Source: a virus. Taken from it: a DNA stretch of 64,000 nt. Positions 30,781 through 38,306 of this stretch are shown here, in pieces. Position numbers and translations under genes: made by a program. Each line of letters begins with the position of its first letter. Positions within the stretch are counted from its first letter, which is position 1. Below the pieces are notes generated by a model that did not search any database, was not told where the DNA came from, and saw only the letters and a program-made list of their open reading frames with translations. The DNA lies in IMG/VR virus record IMGVR_UViG_3300048591_000147, positions 64,001 through 128,000 of that record; one strand, written 5' to 3'.

Positions 30781-31296
30781 ATGTCACTTACTCATTATGG
30801 TGCGTCCATGCGCCCGAGTATGCTGAAATCGCAAGCGGTGATCATGGCTAATCGATTGGCTGACAAATATACCAGCAAAGATGACAGGCTTGTGTTATTC
30901 TATTCTGGTATGTCAGGGGTGGCCAGCGCAACTGCATTGTCTATCGTGATGGATGATGACCACAATTTTCCAGTGATTACTGCCATGGTTTACGTGCGTA
31001 AGCTAGGTGAAGTGTCACATGGCATTCATATTGAATCCAGTATCATTAATACCATTGAGCCAGCGCACAGACTTGTACCTATCTTTGTGGATGATTTTGT
31101 TTGTAATGGTACTACGTTCAAGTATGTTAAGCGTGAAGTGGCTAAGTACGTCAGGGACAATACTGTTTTGTTCTATGACTATAATGCCAATTCTATAAAA
31201 TTCTTCGATAAGTTATCTCGCGCAAGAAATTGGATGATAGCAGAAGTGGATCGTGGTTCATTGAAGTCCCCAGACAAGGCCCTAGAAGATGCTTGA
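30781..31296 (+). CDS. Phosphoribosyltransferase-like protein
   Basis: 171 aa. VPIFVDDFVCNGTTFKYV (near 101-118) matches the PRPP-binding loop of type I phosphoribosyltransferases (two acidic residues, then a G-T-T turn). A preceding FYSGMSGVASATAL could be the pyrophosphate loop. Nucleotide salvage or NAD-related chemistry is possible; the substrate is unknown. Confidence 0.65.
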   Translation: MSLTHYGASMRPSMLKSQAVIMANRLADKYTSKDDRLVLFYSGMSGVASATALSIVMDDDHNFPVITAMVYVRKLGEVSHGIHIESSIINTIEPAHRLVPIFVDDFVCNGTTFKYVKREVAKYVRDNTVLFYDYNANSIKFFDKLSRARNWMIAEVDRGSLKSPDKALEDA

Positions 31297-31447
31297 CAAG
31301 GCTGAAGCAAAAGGTTATATTGTATACCTCAAGACGCTGTTCCTATCCGATGAGGATGTAGCAGAGTCAAAACGCGGACTTCGCGAATATCTAGCACAGG
31401 ACGATGAAGAGTCATGTTTACCTTTGGAGACATTGTTGAAGGCATAA
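31289..31447 (+). CDS. Hypothetical 52-aa acidic protein
   Basis: Starts within the end of the previous gene. Acidic and helical. Overlaps the next gene by 34 nt. Confidence 0.5.
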   Translation: MLDKAEAKGYIVYLKTLFLSDEDVAESKRGLREYLAQDDEESCLPLETLLKA

Positions 31448-31632
31448 CCGCCATACTGAGTGTGTATGTCGAAGTTTTCCTTAAGGCAATCGGAATGGTG
31501 TTTGGCATCCTTGGGTTGCACCTAATAGGTGTGGTGTTGTTCTTTCCCATCTTTGGTGCTCTGATCTGGTGCACATATTACATCTTCATAGGTATAGGAA
31601 ATGTTCTATACTTTATTGGACATTTGTTTTAA
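31414..31632 (+). CDS. Membrane protein, 72 aa
   Basis: Two or three hydrophobic segments (about 10-30, 31-55, 56-70) with almost no charge. Unknown function; coupled to the deaminase gene (its TAATG includes the next start). Confidence 0.6.
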   Translation: MFTFGDIVEGITAILSVYVEVFLKAIGMVFGILGLHLIGVVLFFPIFGALIWCTYYIFIGIGNVLYFIGHLF

Positions 31633-32042
31633 TGCCCACAATCGTTCCAACTACTAGGCAAATGCGTTTCTTTACCCGTGCCTGTCTAGCCATGAAAAAA
31701 TCCACACATCACACGCCTACTGGGTGTGTGATTGTGTCTGGAAACTATGTGGTGTCTGAAGGATTCAATCAAAAAAAATCTCACACAATTCAGCATCGAA
31801 ACGATAGAAAAGTTGACTATCATGCCGCATACGCTAATATTCATGCAGAAGTCAATGCATTGATCAAGTCCAAGTTTTTCGATTTGAGTAATTGCGAATT
31901 GTATTTGTATCGTGAAGACAAACTTGGCATGATTGCCAATAGTAGGCCATGTATTTCTTGTATGCCAGCACTGATTACTGCTGGTGTCAGGCATTTATAT
32001 TACACAGACAAGTTTGGTTATTGCTATGAGCGAGTGGGCTGA
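31632..32042 (+). CDS. Zinc-dependent nucleotide/cytidine deaminase
   Basis: 136 aa. IHAEVNAL (His-Ala-Glu near 73-75) and RPCISCM (Pro-Cys-x2-Cys near 108-112) form the zinc site and catalytic Glu of the CDA/dCMP deaminase fold. It may deaminate dCMP or a modified base. The last 19 nt overlap the convergent GIY-YIG gene. Confidence 0.8.
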   Translation: MPTIVPTTRQMRFFTRACLAMKKSTHHTPTGCVIVSGNYVVSEGFNQKKSHTIQHRNDRKVDYHAAYANIHAEVNALIKSKFFDLSNCELYLYREDKLGMIANSRPCISCMPALITAGVRHLYYTDKFGYCYERVG

Positions 32043-32953
32043 CCATCATTAGCCGACCATTCATTATTAATATAATTTAGATTATGTCCAAATTTTGATA
32101 TTATTCGCAGAAGACTTCTCTTATTTAATCCGATAGTTCTACTAGCTAATGATATAGATGCGTATACAACATTGTTTATAGTAATGGATTTATTTGTACT
32201 ATGTTGTATCAATGGTAATTGTACTTTTGGATTGTCATTATTATACCACATTCTATTGGATAGCAATAAGTGTCTACCAAATTTATTGATCGCATTAGTA
32301 ATTGCATGTGTGCCCATATCTATGGCCTTTGACGCATTCAATATTGATGGATACATCACATCATTGATGGATATTGGTTTAGACTTCGGATGAGTTTCAC
32401 TGGAATAAGTAGTTTTGTTAGCTACTACATATTCTGATTTATTCTTTTGCTTACGGCCGCCTCGTGGTCGTCTCATTTTGTCTATTGTTTCTTTGGAAAA
32501 TATTCTACCTTTCATCGCATTTGATAATTTCTCTCTCGTTTCTTTAGATTTTATCTTACCTTTCATCTTCTCCCTTGTTTGTAAAGAATGTTTCTTACCT
32601 AGTCTGGCTAAACGCCTTTTTTCTTTAGTTGCTTCAGATGTTGGCTGTTTCTTTTCTGTTGGACCGCCTTGACCACCGGGTGCGACATTATATCCTATGG
32701 CCGGATTTCTAGCATCTAATTGCACTATCAATGTCTGTTCCATATCTAAAATTGTTTGTTTGTCATCTGATTCAAAAAGAATTTCTGATTGAAAATTCTC
32801 AAATCCGTATAAATGTAATGCATGTTGAAAATGAGATTTACCTTTATTTCTCTTACAATGTTTCTCAAAACGTTCTTCTATATTTTTAGATGTATAGCCG
32901 ATGTAAAACTTACCATCTATACGATTAGTTACTTTGTATACTATGTATTTCAT
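32024..32953 (-). CDS. GIY-YIG homing endonuclease
   Basis: 309 aa. GIY-YIG domain at the N-terminus (YIVYKVTNRIDGKFYIGYTS, later Arg and Glu), then NUMOD3-type repeats (HSLQTREKMKG, SKETREKLSNAMKG) and a C-terminal NUMOD1-like helix-turn-helix (SILNASKAIDMGTHAITNAI). Convergent with, and overlapping, the deaminase. GGGAG site; late promoter upstream. Confidence 0.88.
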   Translation of the reverse strand: MKYIVYKVTNRIDGKFYIGYTSKNIEERFEKHCKRNKGKSHFQHALHLYGFENFQSEILFESDDKQTILDMEQTLIVQLDARNPAIGYNVAPGGQGGPTEKKQPTSEATKEKRRLARLGKKHSLQTREKMKGKIKSKETREKLSNAMKGRIFSKETIDKMRRPRGGRKQKNKSEYVVANKTTYSSETHPKSKPISINDVMYPSILNASKAIDMGTHAITNAINKFGRHLLLSNRMWYNNDNPKVQLPLIQHSTNKSITINNVVYASISLASRTIGLNKRSLLRIISKFGHNLNYINNEWSANDGQPTRS

Positions 32954-32974
32954 ATTTTTGCTCCCATGATCTTC

Positions 32975-32982
32975 TATTTATA
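32975..32982 (-). promoter_or_regulatory. T4-late-type promoter
   Basis: TATAAATA on the minus strand, about 22 nt before the GIY-YIG start. A start-codon hairpin like those of the HNH genes is weak here. Confidence 0.6.
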
Positions 32983-32992
32983 TCAAAATGCA

Positions 32993-33025
32993 TTCAGTGT
33001 TCATTCAGGCTGAATTTGATAGACT
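32993..33025 (+). promoter_or_regulatory. Tandem-TTCAG promoter
   Basis: TTCAG at 32993 and 33004, 11-nt gap, TAGACT 33020-33025. It drives the macro-domain gene. Confidence 0.65.
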
Positions 33026-33052
33026 ATAGGCCGATCAACTAGGAATCTTTAA

Positions 33053-33526
33053 ATGATAAAGATAATCAAGAAAGATGTAACGACTGTGACATCTGGTGTT
33101 GTAGCACATGGAGCGAACGCAGTTTCTGTTATGGGAAGTGGGGTAGCATTAGCTATTGCAGGGAAATGGCCCAAAGTCTTTGAACAATACAAAATATATT
33201 TGGCAACTTACGGAAAGGATTTCCATAAAGCATTAGGAAACACACAGCTAGTCATACTAGATGACAATCTATGGGTGGTAAATTGCATTACTCAAGTGTA
33301 TACTGGTTTTGATAAGTTTGGCAATCCTCCAGCTAGCCTAGATGCAATTGAGAGATCATTGCGGGAGACTATCATACACTGTAATACGCTTAATTTAGAT
33401 CTTTATACACCACAGATTGGTTGTGGTCTTGGTGGTCTAGACTGGGAAACTCAAGTGAAGCCAATCTATGAAAAGCTTTCTGAAGAGTTGAGCGATGGTT
33501 TGAACTGGTATGTTTGCACAATCTAA
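33053..33526 (+). CDS. Macro-domain protein (ADP-ribose phosphate phosphatase-like)
   Basis: 157 aa, one macro domain: VVAHGANAVSVMGSGVALAI (about 16-35) and PQIGCGLGGLDW (about 125-136). It resembles the Poa1-type branch that acts on ADP-ribose 1''-phosphate, a by-product of tRNA splicing or ligation. Alternatively it may remove ADP-ribose from proteins or DNA. Confidence 0.85.
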   Translation: MIKIIKKDVTTVTSGVVAHGANAVSVMGSGVALAIAGKWPKVFEQYKIYLATYGKDFHKALGNTQLVILDDNLWVVNCITQVYTGFDKFGNPPASLDAIERSLRETIIHCNTLNLDLYTPQIGCGLGGLDWETQVKPIYEKLSEELSDGLNWYVCTI

Positions 33527-33535
33527 GGGATGATT

Positions 33536-33751
33536 ATGAACGAAAATGTAAAAGATGGCACCTACAATGAAAGTAATGAACGTCAGCGCATGTTGAACAA
33601 TTTGGCAAAGAATGGTTTGCGTGGTGATGATGTCCATGGTAAGCTTGCTTGGAACATTGTGACACAGACTCACGAACTTGCGTATAAACAGGAAGACCTC
33701 TTCGCTGAATTATGCAATCTAATCAACAAGATACGTAACTCGAAGCGATAA
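33536..33751 (+). CDS. Hypothetical 71-aa protein
   Basis: Start at ATG 33536, 5 nt after AAGGGA; helical and charged. Unknown function. Confidence 0.6.
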   Translation: MNENVKDGTYNESNERQRMLNNLAKNGLRGDDVHGKLAWNIVTQTHELAYKQEDLFAELCNLINKIRNSKR

Positions 33752-33752
33752 A

Positions 33753-33956
33753 ATGCGCAAGTTAGATAATGACGAATGCTGTGCAGCCTGTCGGGGTTGG
33801 ATGGGTAATGTTGAGTGGGAGTCTAGCGTTTACTCACCGAATAGGCGATTTTTGTTATGTGAGTATTGTGGGCAAAATGAAGAAGCAATGATCGACCAGA
33901 AAGGTTGTAATGATCTTCCTGAACTTATTAAACTATATGAGAGTAATGTTATATGA
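33753..33956 (+). CDS. Small zinc-finger-like protein
   Basis: 67 aa with CCAACRGW and CEYCGQ, giving two Cys-x2-Cys pairs in zinc-ribbon spacing. Overlaps the next gene. Unknown function. Confidence 0.65.
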   Translation: MRKLDNDECCAACRGWMGNVEWESSVYSPNRRFLLCEYCGQNEEAMIDQKGCNDLPELIKLYESNVI

Positions 33957-34270
33957 ACATCCAACGCCTGCGAACCCTTACCACTCGTAAACTCCATGCT
34001 GACATCGGTTTCGTCTATGATGACATTGAATACTTGAGTGGTGCTCCGGGGATCATGACACACCACATTCCCGCTGCAATGGCTGCACTACAACCATACC
34101 TGCGAGCACAGATCACTGATCCTCGTTTCTGGGATGGTGAATATGATGACACGCATACGGGTGAAATTGATCTTCGTCCGATGAATGAGGAAGAGCTTGA
34201 GGCTTTCTGGAAAGAATTTGAAGTCCAGATCAACAAGTTTTGGGATGCGGTTGAAGAATCAAAAACGTAA
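33953..34270 (+). CDS. Hypothetical 105-aa protein
   Basis: Acidic C-terminal half (EEELEAFWKEFE). Its stop lies inside the 20-nt repeated box. Unknown function. Confidence 0.65.
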   Translation: MNIQRLRTLTTRKLHADIGFVYDDIEYLSGAPGIMTHHIPAAMAALQPYLRAQITDPRFWDGEYDDTHTGEIDLRPMNEEELEAFWKEFEVQINKFWDAVEESKT

Positions 34271-34279
34271 TTTTATTCT
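34260..34279 (+). repeat. 20-nt box CAAAAACGTAATTTTATTCT, copy 2
   Basis: Exact copy of 804-823, directly before a 12-bp hairpin. Confidence 0.75.
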
Positions 34280-34309
34280 ACGCTACCCACAATAATATGT
34301 GGGTAGCGT
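34280..34309 (+). terminator. Hairpin, probable terminator
   Basis: ACGCTACCCACA / TGTGGGTAGCGT, 12 bp, 6-nt loop. No T tract follows, so it may act as a processing or stability element. Confidence 0.6.
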
Positions 34310-34406
34310 GCTTGGTATAATAAGCCACACCAGAGTTTTTAGCAGGGTATAGGTGGGGTATACTTACGTAAGCGTTAGCATTTAATGATCACCAAGGGCC
34401 ATAGCA

Positions 34407-34916
34407 ATGACTACACATCAAAACTGTTATGCGACAAGAGCCGAAGCTTTTGAGCGCATTGATTTCTGCTTGCGTAGATCGACATTGCTTTATAAAATAC
34501 TTGGGATTGTAGCGCGATTCACCGTCAAGTATTATGGCCATGACATCCCACTAGTATTGAAGCATCGTTTAGCTTCATTAAGAAACAACATGACATACTA
34601 TTATGATCAGGTGTTCTACGTAAGGTGGGATGGATATTCTGCCGCTGAACACTTAGCTTATATCAAGCGGCAAAGAGAAGAGCTAACTGTCAAGATGTGT
34701 CGAAAGACTTTCAGAAAGAAATTCTACTTCTCCAAGTCCAATAGGATATTAAGCAAATATCTTGGTAATCGATATCCACCAGCATTGCAGAATGCAGGAT
34801 TTGTGTGGGATGAGTTTACCAATCTACCAGTAAATTCTGATGACGATTATACAACCAGTTATAACTCAGAAGATTATAAGATGCCTTGGTGGCATGTCGG
34901 TTGGGATGCAACCTGA
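34407..34916 (+). CDS. Hypothetical basic 169-aa protein
   Basis: Arg/Lys/Tyr-rich (KRQREELTVKMCRKTFRKKF), with an acidic tail. Probably interacts with nucleic acid or an acidic partner. Unknown. Confidence 0.65.
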   Translation: MTTHQNCYATRAEAFERIDFCLRRSTLLYKILGIVARFTVKYYGHDIPLVLKHRLASLRNNMTYYYDQVFYVRWDGYSAAEHLAYIKRQREELTVKMCRKTFRKKFYFSKSNRILSKYLGNRYPPALQNAGFVWDEFTNLPVNSDDDYTTSYNSEDYKMPWWHVGWDAT

Positions 34917-35099
34917 ACGCAGGCTGAACAGAATTTCGCGGCCATGGTTCTCGCCAACCCTTGATAATAGCTGACTCATTCTGAACCTACGCTGAACGGA
35001 ATTACTTCTTTTATAAATTTAATAAGAATTTACAATTCGGTGAGGGTTCAGCATGGCAGGTTGAAGCTGAATGAACTCTGAACAGAATTCAAAAGTCGC
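34917..35099. other. Intergenic region with CTGAAC repeats
   Basis: At least four CTGAA(C/T) boxes (reverse TTCAG) are scattered here, some about 11 nt apart, but no well-spaced -10 box could be picked with confidence. Confidence 0.4.
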
Positions 35100-35142
35100 T
35101 TGACTTATAATCAATTATAAGGTAAAATGGGTGCGTGGTCGG
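35100..35142 (+). promoter_or_regulatory. Early-type promoter with GGGTGCGTGGTCGG block
   Basis: TTGACT 35100-35105, 17-nt spacer, TAAAAT 35123-35128, conserved block 35129-35142. A 20-nt leader motif follows at 35165-35184, also seen at 58422. Confidence 0.8.
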
Positions 35143-35223
35143 AGAGAGTAGTTATCGATTGGGAGTGTGGTAAAAATACAACACCCCGTGCGCATTTGTT
35201 GCACAAATACAACAAAATAAAGC

Positions 35224-35251
35224 TTGCATTGTTTTATAAGTGGTGTAGAAT
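35224..35251 (+). promoter_or_regulatory. Sigma70-like promoter
   Basis: TTGCAT 35224-35229, 16-nt spacer, TAGAAT 35246-35251. Confidence 0.55.
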
Positions 35252-35276
35252 ACAATACATACACGGGAGACAAGAA

Positions 35277-35633
35277 ATGAACGCACAACATCTCTGCAAC
35301 TTGCACGCCTTGGAAGAACTGCGCTCTGATTATACCAAGCCCATGACTCGTGAAGAATTCATTGCATATTGGCTCAACTGTGGCAATGATCCTTATGATA
35401 TGCCCGCTCTGGAATCATGCATCGAAGGAATCGGTGAAAGCATCAGTGAATTTGGGAGCGAGTGCGCCTTGTTTGGTGATGCTGGTCCCGGTTCTCTTTA
35501 TCATATTCAACGCAGAATCGAACGCATTCAGGGTGTTGTACATCGCTTGAATGAATTTGGTTGCAATATTACGATGCCGCAGTTTCGTATTCCGATGCTT
35601 GGTGCTCATGCTGCATACGATGATCGTTATTGA
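35277..35633 (+). CDS. Hypothetical 118-aa protein
   Basis: Start at ATG 35277 after CGGGAGAC. Acidic, helical. A GDAGPGSLYHIQRRIERI segment precedes the C-terminus. Unknown. Confidence 0.65.
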   Translation: MNAQHLCNLHALEELRSDYTKPMTREEFIAYWLNCGNDPYDMPALESCIEGIGESISEFGSECALFGDAGPGSLYHIQRRIERIQGVVHRLNEFGCNITMPQFRIPMLGAHAAYDDRY

Positions 35634-35665
35634 TTCAGCAACTGTTCAGGTTCAACCCGTATAAT
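35634..35665 (+). promoter_or_regulatory. Tandem-TTCAG promoter
   Basis: TTCAG 35634 and 35645, 10-nt gap, TATAAT 35660-35665; drives 35697. Confidence 0.8.
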
Positions 35666-35696
35666 ACATTACATCACCAATCAGGGGTCCGATAAC

Positions 35697-36017
35697 ATGA
35701 AGAAATTCAATAGGGTAAAGGATACCGTAGAGTCGGTGATGGAACGGCTCACCGATATTCATCATATGTATTATGATCCCATTGACAAGAGCACTATCGA
35801 TTATCCGAAAATGTGTAGGCATCTTGACTTCCAGAAGGGAGAAGTTAAGAATTACCTAGCCAGAGGTTGGTACGGTGGTGAAATTGTTGCGTTTTTGCAA
35901 CACTTAAAGGAAATTAACCCGCATCAACCCGAAGAACTCGCAATAGCGAACATGACCAGTATTCGCGATATGGTATGCAGGCGTTTTGGTCTTCCGCTTA
36001 CAACACGTCAAATGTGA
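35697..36017 (+). CDS. Hypothetical 106-aa protein
   Basis: Helical, mixed charge, no recognised motif. Single-gene unit between two TTCAG promoters. Confidence 0.65.
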   Translation: MKKFNRVKDTVESVMERLTDIHHMYYDPIDKSTIDYPKMCRHLDFQKGEVKNYLARGWYGGEIVAFLQHLKEINPHQPEELAIANMTSIRDMVCRRFGLPLTTRQM

Positions 36018-36019
36018 TA

Positions 36020-36051
36020 TTCAGCAACCGTTCAGCTAATTACGTTATAAT
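36020..36051 (+). promoter_or_regulatory. Tandem-TTCAG promoter
   Basis: TTCAG 36020 and 36031, 10-nt gap, TATAAT 36046-36051; typical leader ATACCAACCAAGGA follows. Confidence 0.8.
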
Positions 36052-36079
36052 AGCACCATACCAACCAAGGACAAACGCC

Positions 36080-36613
36080 ATGACCATCGAAACTGATCTG
36101 CGCGCTGCTTTCACTCGTCACATGGACAATGCTTGCCGTTTGTATCCTGATCTGGCTCGCATCAGCAGCAGGGTGATGTTTGAGATCAAGTATAACATGG
36201 GGCGACGGGCAGGAACTGCATACGGTCACAGTCGGGTGTGTGTCAATCTCGCCATGGCTCGCCAGAATTTCGGTCACATTGCAAACGATACGATTCCTCA
36301 CGAAATTGCGCATATCATCTGCTCATATTTCAATTGGGACAATGGGCACGGACGCATGTGGAAGCGTGTGGCTGCAAGCCTTGGAATCGTCCCGAATCGT
36401 TGCTTTTCCACTGTTGACACTGGCATCAAAGCTGTTACCATGCGTCAGCGGACTAAGTACCTGCACAAGGCAACGTGTGGAACTGAAATTTGGGTGGGTG
36501 ACGTGCTCCACAAAAAGATCATGAACGGTGATAATAGTCGTTTGCTCAGGAATACGGGTGGTCGATTGTCTGCCAGCACCTACACGGGGAAGTTTAACCT
36601 TTCACGCTCCTGA
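36080..36613 (+). CDS. SprT-like metalloprotease
   Basis: 177 aa from ATG 36080. HEIAHIICSYFNWDNGHGRMW (about 75-95) gives the HExxH zinc-protease motif with a downstream His, as in SprT/Spartan-like domains that cut DNA-bound proteins. There is no zinc ribbon at the C-terminus. Possible role in clearing DNA-protein crosslinks or host factors. Confidence 0.8.
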   Translation: MTIETDLRAAFTRHMDNACRLYPDLARISSRVMFEIKYNMGRRAGTAYGHSRVCVNLAMARQNFGHIANDTIPHEIAHIICSYFNWDNGHGRMWKRVAASLGIVPNRCFSTVDTGIKAVTMRQRTKYLHKATCGTEIWVGDVLHKKIMNGDNSRLLRNTGGRLSASTYTGKFNLSRS

Positions 36614-36662
36614 TCAAATAGTTCTTGATTCTCAGCAACAGATAGTCTATAGTTGATTCTCT

Positions 36663-36770
36663 GGGAGCGTGGCCAAGTGGTAAGGCAGCAGACTTTTTAA
36701 GTATTTTTACAGTCATTAAGAATACTTAGAAATCTGTTTATCGTGGGTTCGAATCCCACCGCTCCCACCA
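36663..36770 (+). tRNA. tRNA-Lys(UUU) with a ~31-nt insertion in the anticodon loop
   Basis: Perfect acceptor GGGAGCG/CGCTCCC, T arm GTGGG/CCCAC and encoded CCA. The anticodon stem (GCAGA...TCTG) encloses about 40 nt instead of 7; after CTTTT the sequence forms an AAGTATT / AATACTT hairpin. Removing about 31 nt would leave a UUU (Lys) loop. This would be an intron-like insertion near position 37/38 or an inactivated tRNA. Confidence 0.7.
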
Positions 36771-36790
36771 AATATTCAAAAAGTCGAACC

Positions 36791-36820
36791 ACTCGTATAA
36801 ATACTTTCATACGAGTGGAG
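36791..36820 (+). promoter_or_regulatory. Late promoter inside an RBS-sequestering hairpin
   Basis: ACTCGTAT (36791-36798) pairs with ATACGAGT (36809-36816), abutting the GGAG site of the HNH gene. TATAAATA (36796-36803) overlaps the 5' arm and loop; initiation about 13 nt from its first base falls at 36809, so late RNA lacks the 5' arm. This is the logic known for T4 I-TevI. Confidence 0.75.
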
Positions 36821-36826
36821 TTCGAT

Positions 36827-37447
36827 ATGAAAGAATGTAAAAAGTGTAATAAGGGGTTTTTACCAAGTAAAGGGTTAGTCAGTTACTGTTCGCTACAATG
36901 TAGAAACTCAAGAGTCTTTTCTGAAGAAACTAAAACCAAAAAGAGAGAAGCATCGGTTATATATTGGAACTCATTAACCGATGAACAACGTGTGGCAATT
37001 TCCAAGAGTATTCACTCCAAAGAAAGAGTTGAAAAATCACGTCAGACCTACAGAAAAAAATTGTTGGCGGCAGATTTTGAGTCGCTAGGTTCTGGTGGAC
37101 AAAGAACTAGAATTATACATGAACAGGATAACACTTGTAATAGATGTAAAAACGCAGAATGGTTGGGTTTCCCTATCATTCTAGAAATTGATCATATAGA
37201 TGGTAACAATTTGAATAATGCAAGGGACAACCTAGAAGGCATATGTCCCAATTGTCATTCTTTAACGCCTACGTGGCGCGGTAGGAACAAACCGTCACGA
37301 AATGGTTTAGTGAAAGTTACTGATGAAGAGTTGTTGAAAAATATTTCAGAGTATGGTAACATAAGACAAGGTCTTCTAGCTTCCGGTATTGCTGCAAAGG
37401 GTAGCAACTATGAGAGAGCAAAGAAGTTATTAAATATTGACAAATAA
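36827..37447 (+). CDS. HNH homing endonuclease
   Basis: 206 aa from ATG 36827. N-terminal zinc finger (CKKCNKGF...YCSLQC), HNH core LEIDHIDGNNLNNARDNL plus CPNCHSLTPTWRGRN (about 120-150), C-terminal DNA-binding tail. It lies directly downstream of the interrupted tRNA-Lys, a plausible homing site. Related to 12277 and 24129. Confidence 0.85.
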   Translation: MKECKKCNKGFLPSKGLVSYCSLQCRNSRVFSEETKTKKREASVIYWNSLTDEQRVAISKSIHSKERVEKSRQTYRKKLLAADFESLGSGGQRTRIIHEQDNTCNRCKNAEWLGFPIILEIDHIDGNNLNNARDNLEGICPNCHSLTPTWRGRNKPSRNGLVKVTDEELLKNISEYGNIRQGLLASGIAAKGSNYERAKKLLNIDK

Positions 37448-37459
37448 AGGAAGTTACAC

Positions 37460-37792
37460 ATGCTAGCAATCGTCTCAATTTTACTATTTCTTTGCGTTGG
37501 AATTCCATTGGCATTCTACAATGGTGTCATTGTTGCAGATGCTTGGAATTGGTTCATCAAAGATCCATTTGGTCTACCTGCACTCTCTAGCCTTCAGGGT
37601 TGGGGTATGATGCTGTTCATTAGCTCCACCACGATCTTCAGGGAAGTTCAACGAGTACTTGCCCAGAAGAAAGAGAATGAACCCGATTTTGAAGAAGCTT
37701 TGGGCAAGACTCTCTTACTTTTCATTACATTCTTTATCACTGCACTATTCGTCCATGGTTACATGTGGGCCATTCACACTTTATTCTGGTGA
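37460..37792 (+). CDS. Membrane protein, 110 aa
   Basis: Three hydrophobic segments (about 1-22, 44-60, 82-105) around a charged loop (REVQRVLAQKKENE). AAGGAAG ribosome-binding site. Unknown function. Confidence 0.7.
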   Translation: MLAIVSILLFLCVGIPLAFYNGVIVADAWNWFIKDPFGLPALSSLQGWGMMLFISSTTIFREVQRVLAQKKENEPDFEEALGKTLLLFITFFITALFVHGYMWAIHTLFW

Positions 37793-37798
37793 AAACTT

Positions 37799-38038
37799 GT
37801 GAATAATCAATACTTTATCTCGAAACCATTTTACGATGCTGTCGAGAGTGCATGCAAAACGCTGGAAAATTCGAAAATCAGTGTGGAGCGAGAAATGGCG
37901 GCACAAAGTCCGCCATATGCTGGTGAAGTGTTGAATCTATTGTTGACAAGGTTAGCCGAAATTGACTTAGAAATCAGTGCCTTACAGGTTTTCTTGAAAC
38001 AATTTCAGTATTTGTTCAGGCGCCATTCAGTCAATTGA
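37799..38038 (+). CDS. Hypothetical 79-aa protein
   Basis: GTG start. Helical, with leucine-rich heptads in the second half. The next promoter's TTCAG boxes overlap its 3' end. Confidence 0.55.
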   Translation: MNNQYFISKPFYDAVESACKTLENSKISVEREMAAQSPPYAGEVLNLLLTRLAEIDLEISALQVFLKQFQYLFRRHSVN

Positions 38039-38047
38039 TGGTATCAT
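38015..38047 (+). promoter_or_regulatory. Tandem-TTCAG promoter
   Basis: TTCAG 38015 and 38026, 11-nt gap, TATCAT 38042-38047; drives 38071. Confidence 0.75.
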
Positions 38048-38070
38048 AGCTTTAACAACTGGAGATTGAC

Positions 38071-38292
38071 ATGTACGAACAAATGATCGGCAAGAAAGTC
38101 ACCAAGCTGCGGGATGGTAAGAACCCCAAGCCGTTCAAGTCACGGTTGATCGTGAACACTGTCAAGGGTATCATCAATCATCCCATCCTGAACAGGCCAG
38201 CATTCACATTCGAAGAAGATGACTCATTCGTGGAATGTCGCCGCTGCTATGCACAATCTGATGAAGGTGATTCTGACAGATGGTGTCAGTAA
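38071..38292 (+). CDS. Hypothetical 73-aa protein
   Basis: Basic N-terminal half (KKVTKLRDGKNPKPFKSR), acidic Cys-containing C-terminus (CRRCYAQ). Unknown. Confidence 0.6.
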   Translation: MYEQMIGKKVTKLRDGKNPKPFKSRLIVNTVKGIINHPILNRPAFTFEEDDSFVECRRCYAQSDEGDSDRWCQ

Positions 38293-38306
38293 AGAATTCA
38301 TAGAAA

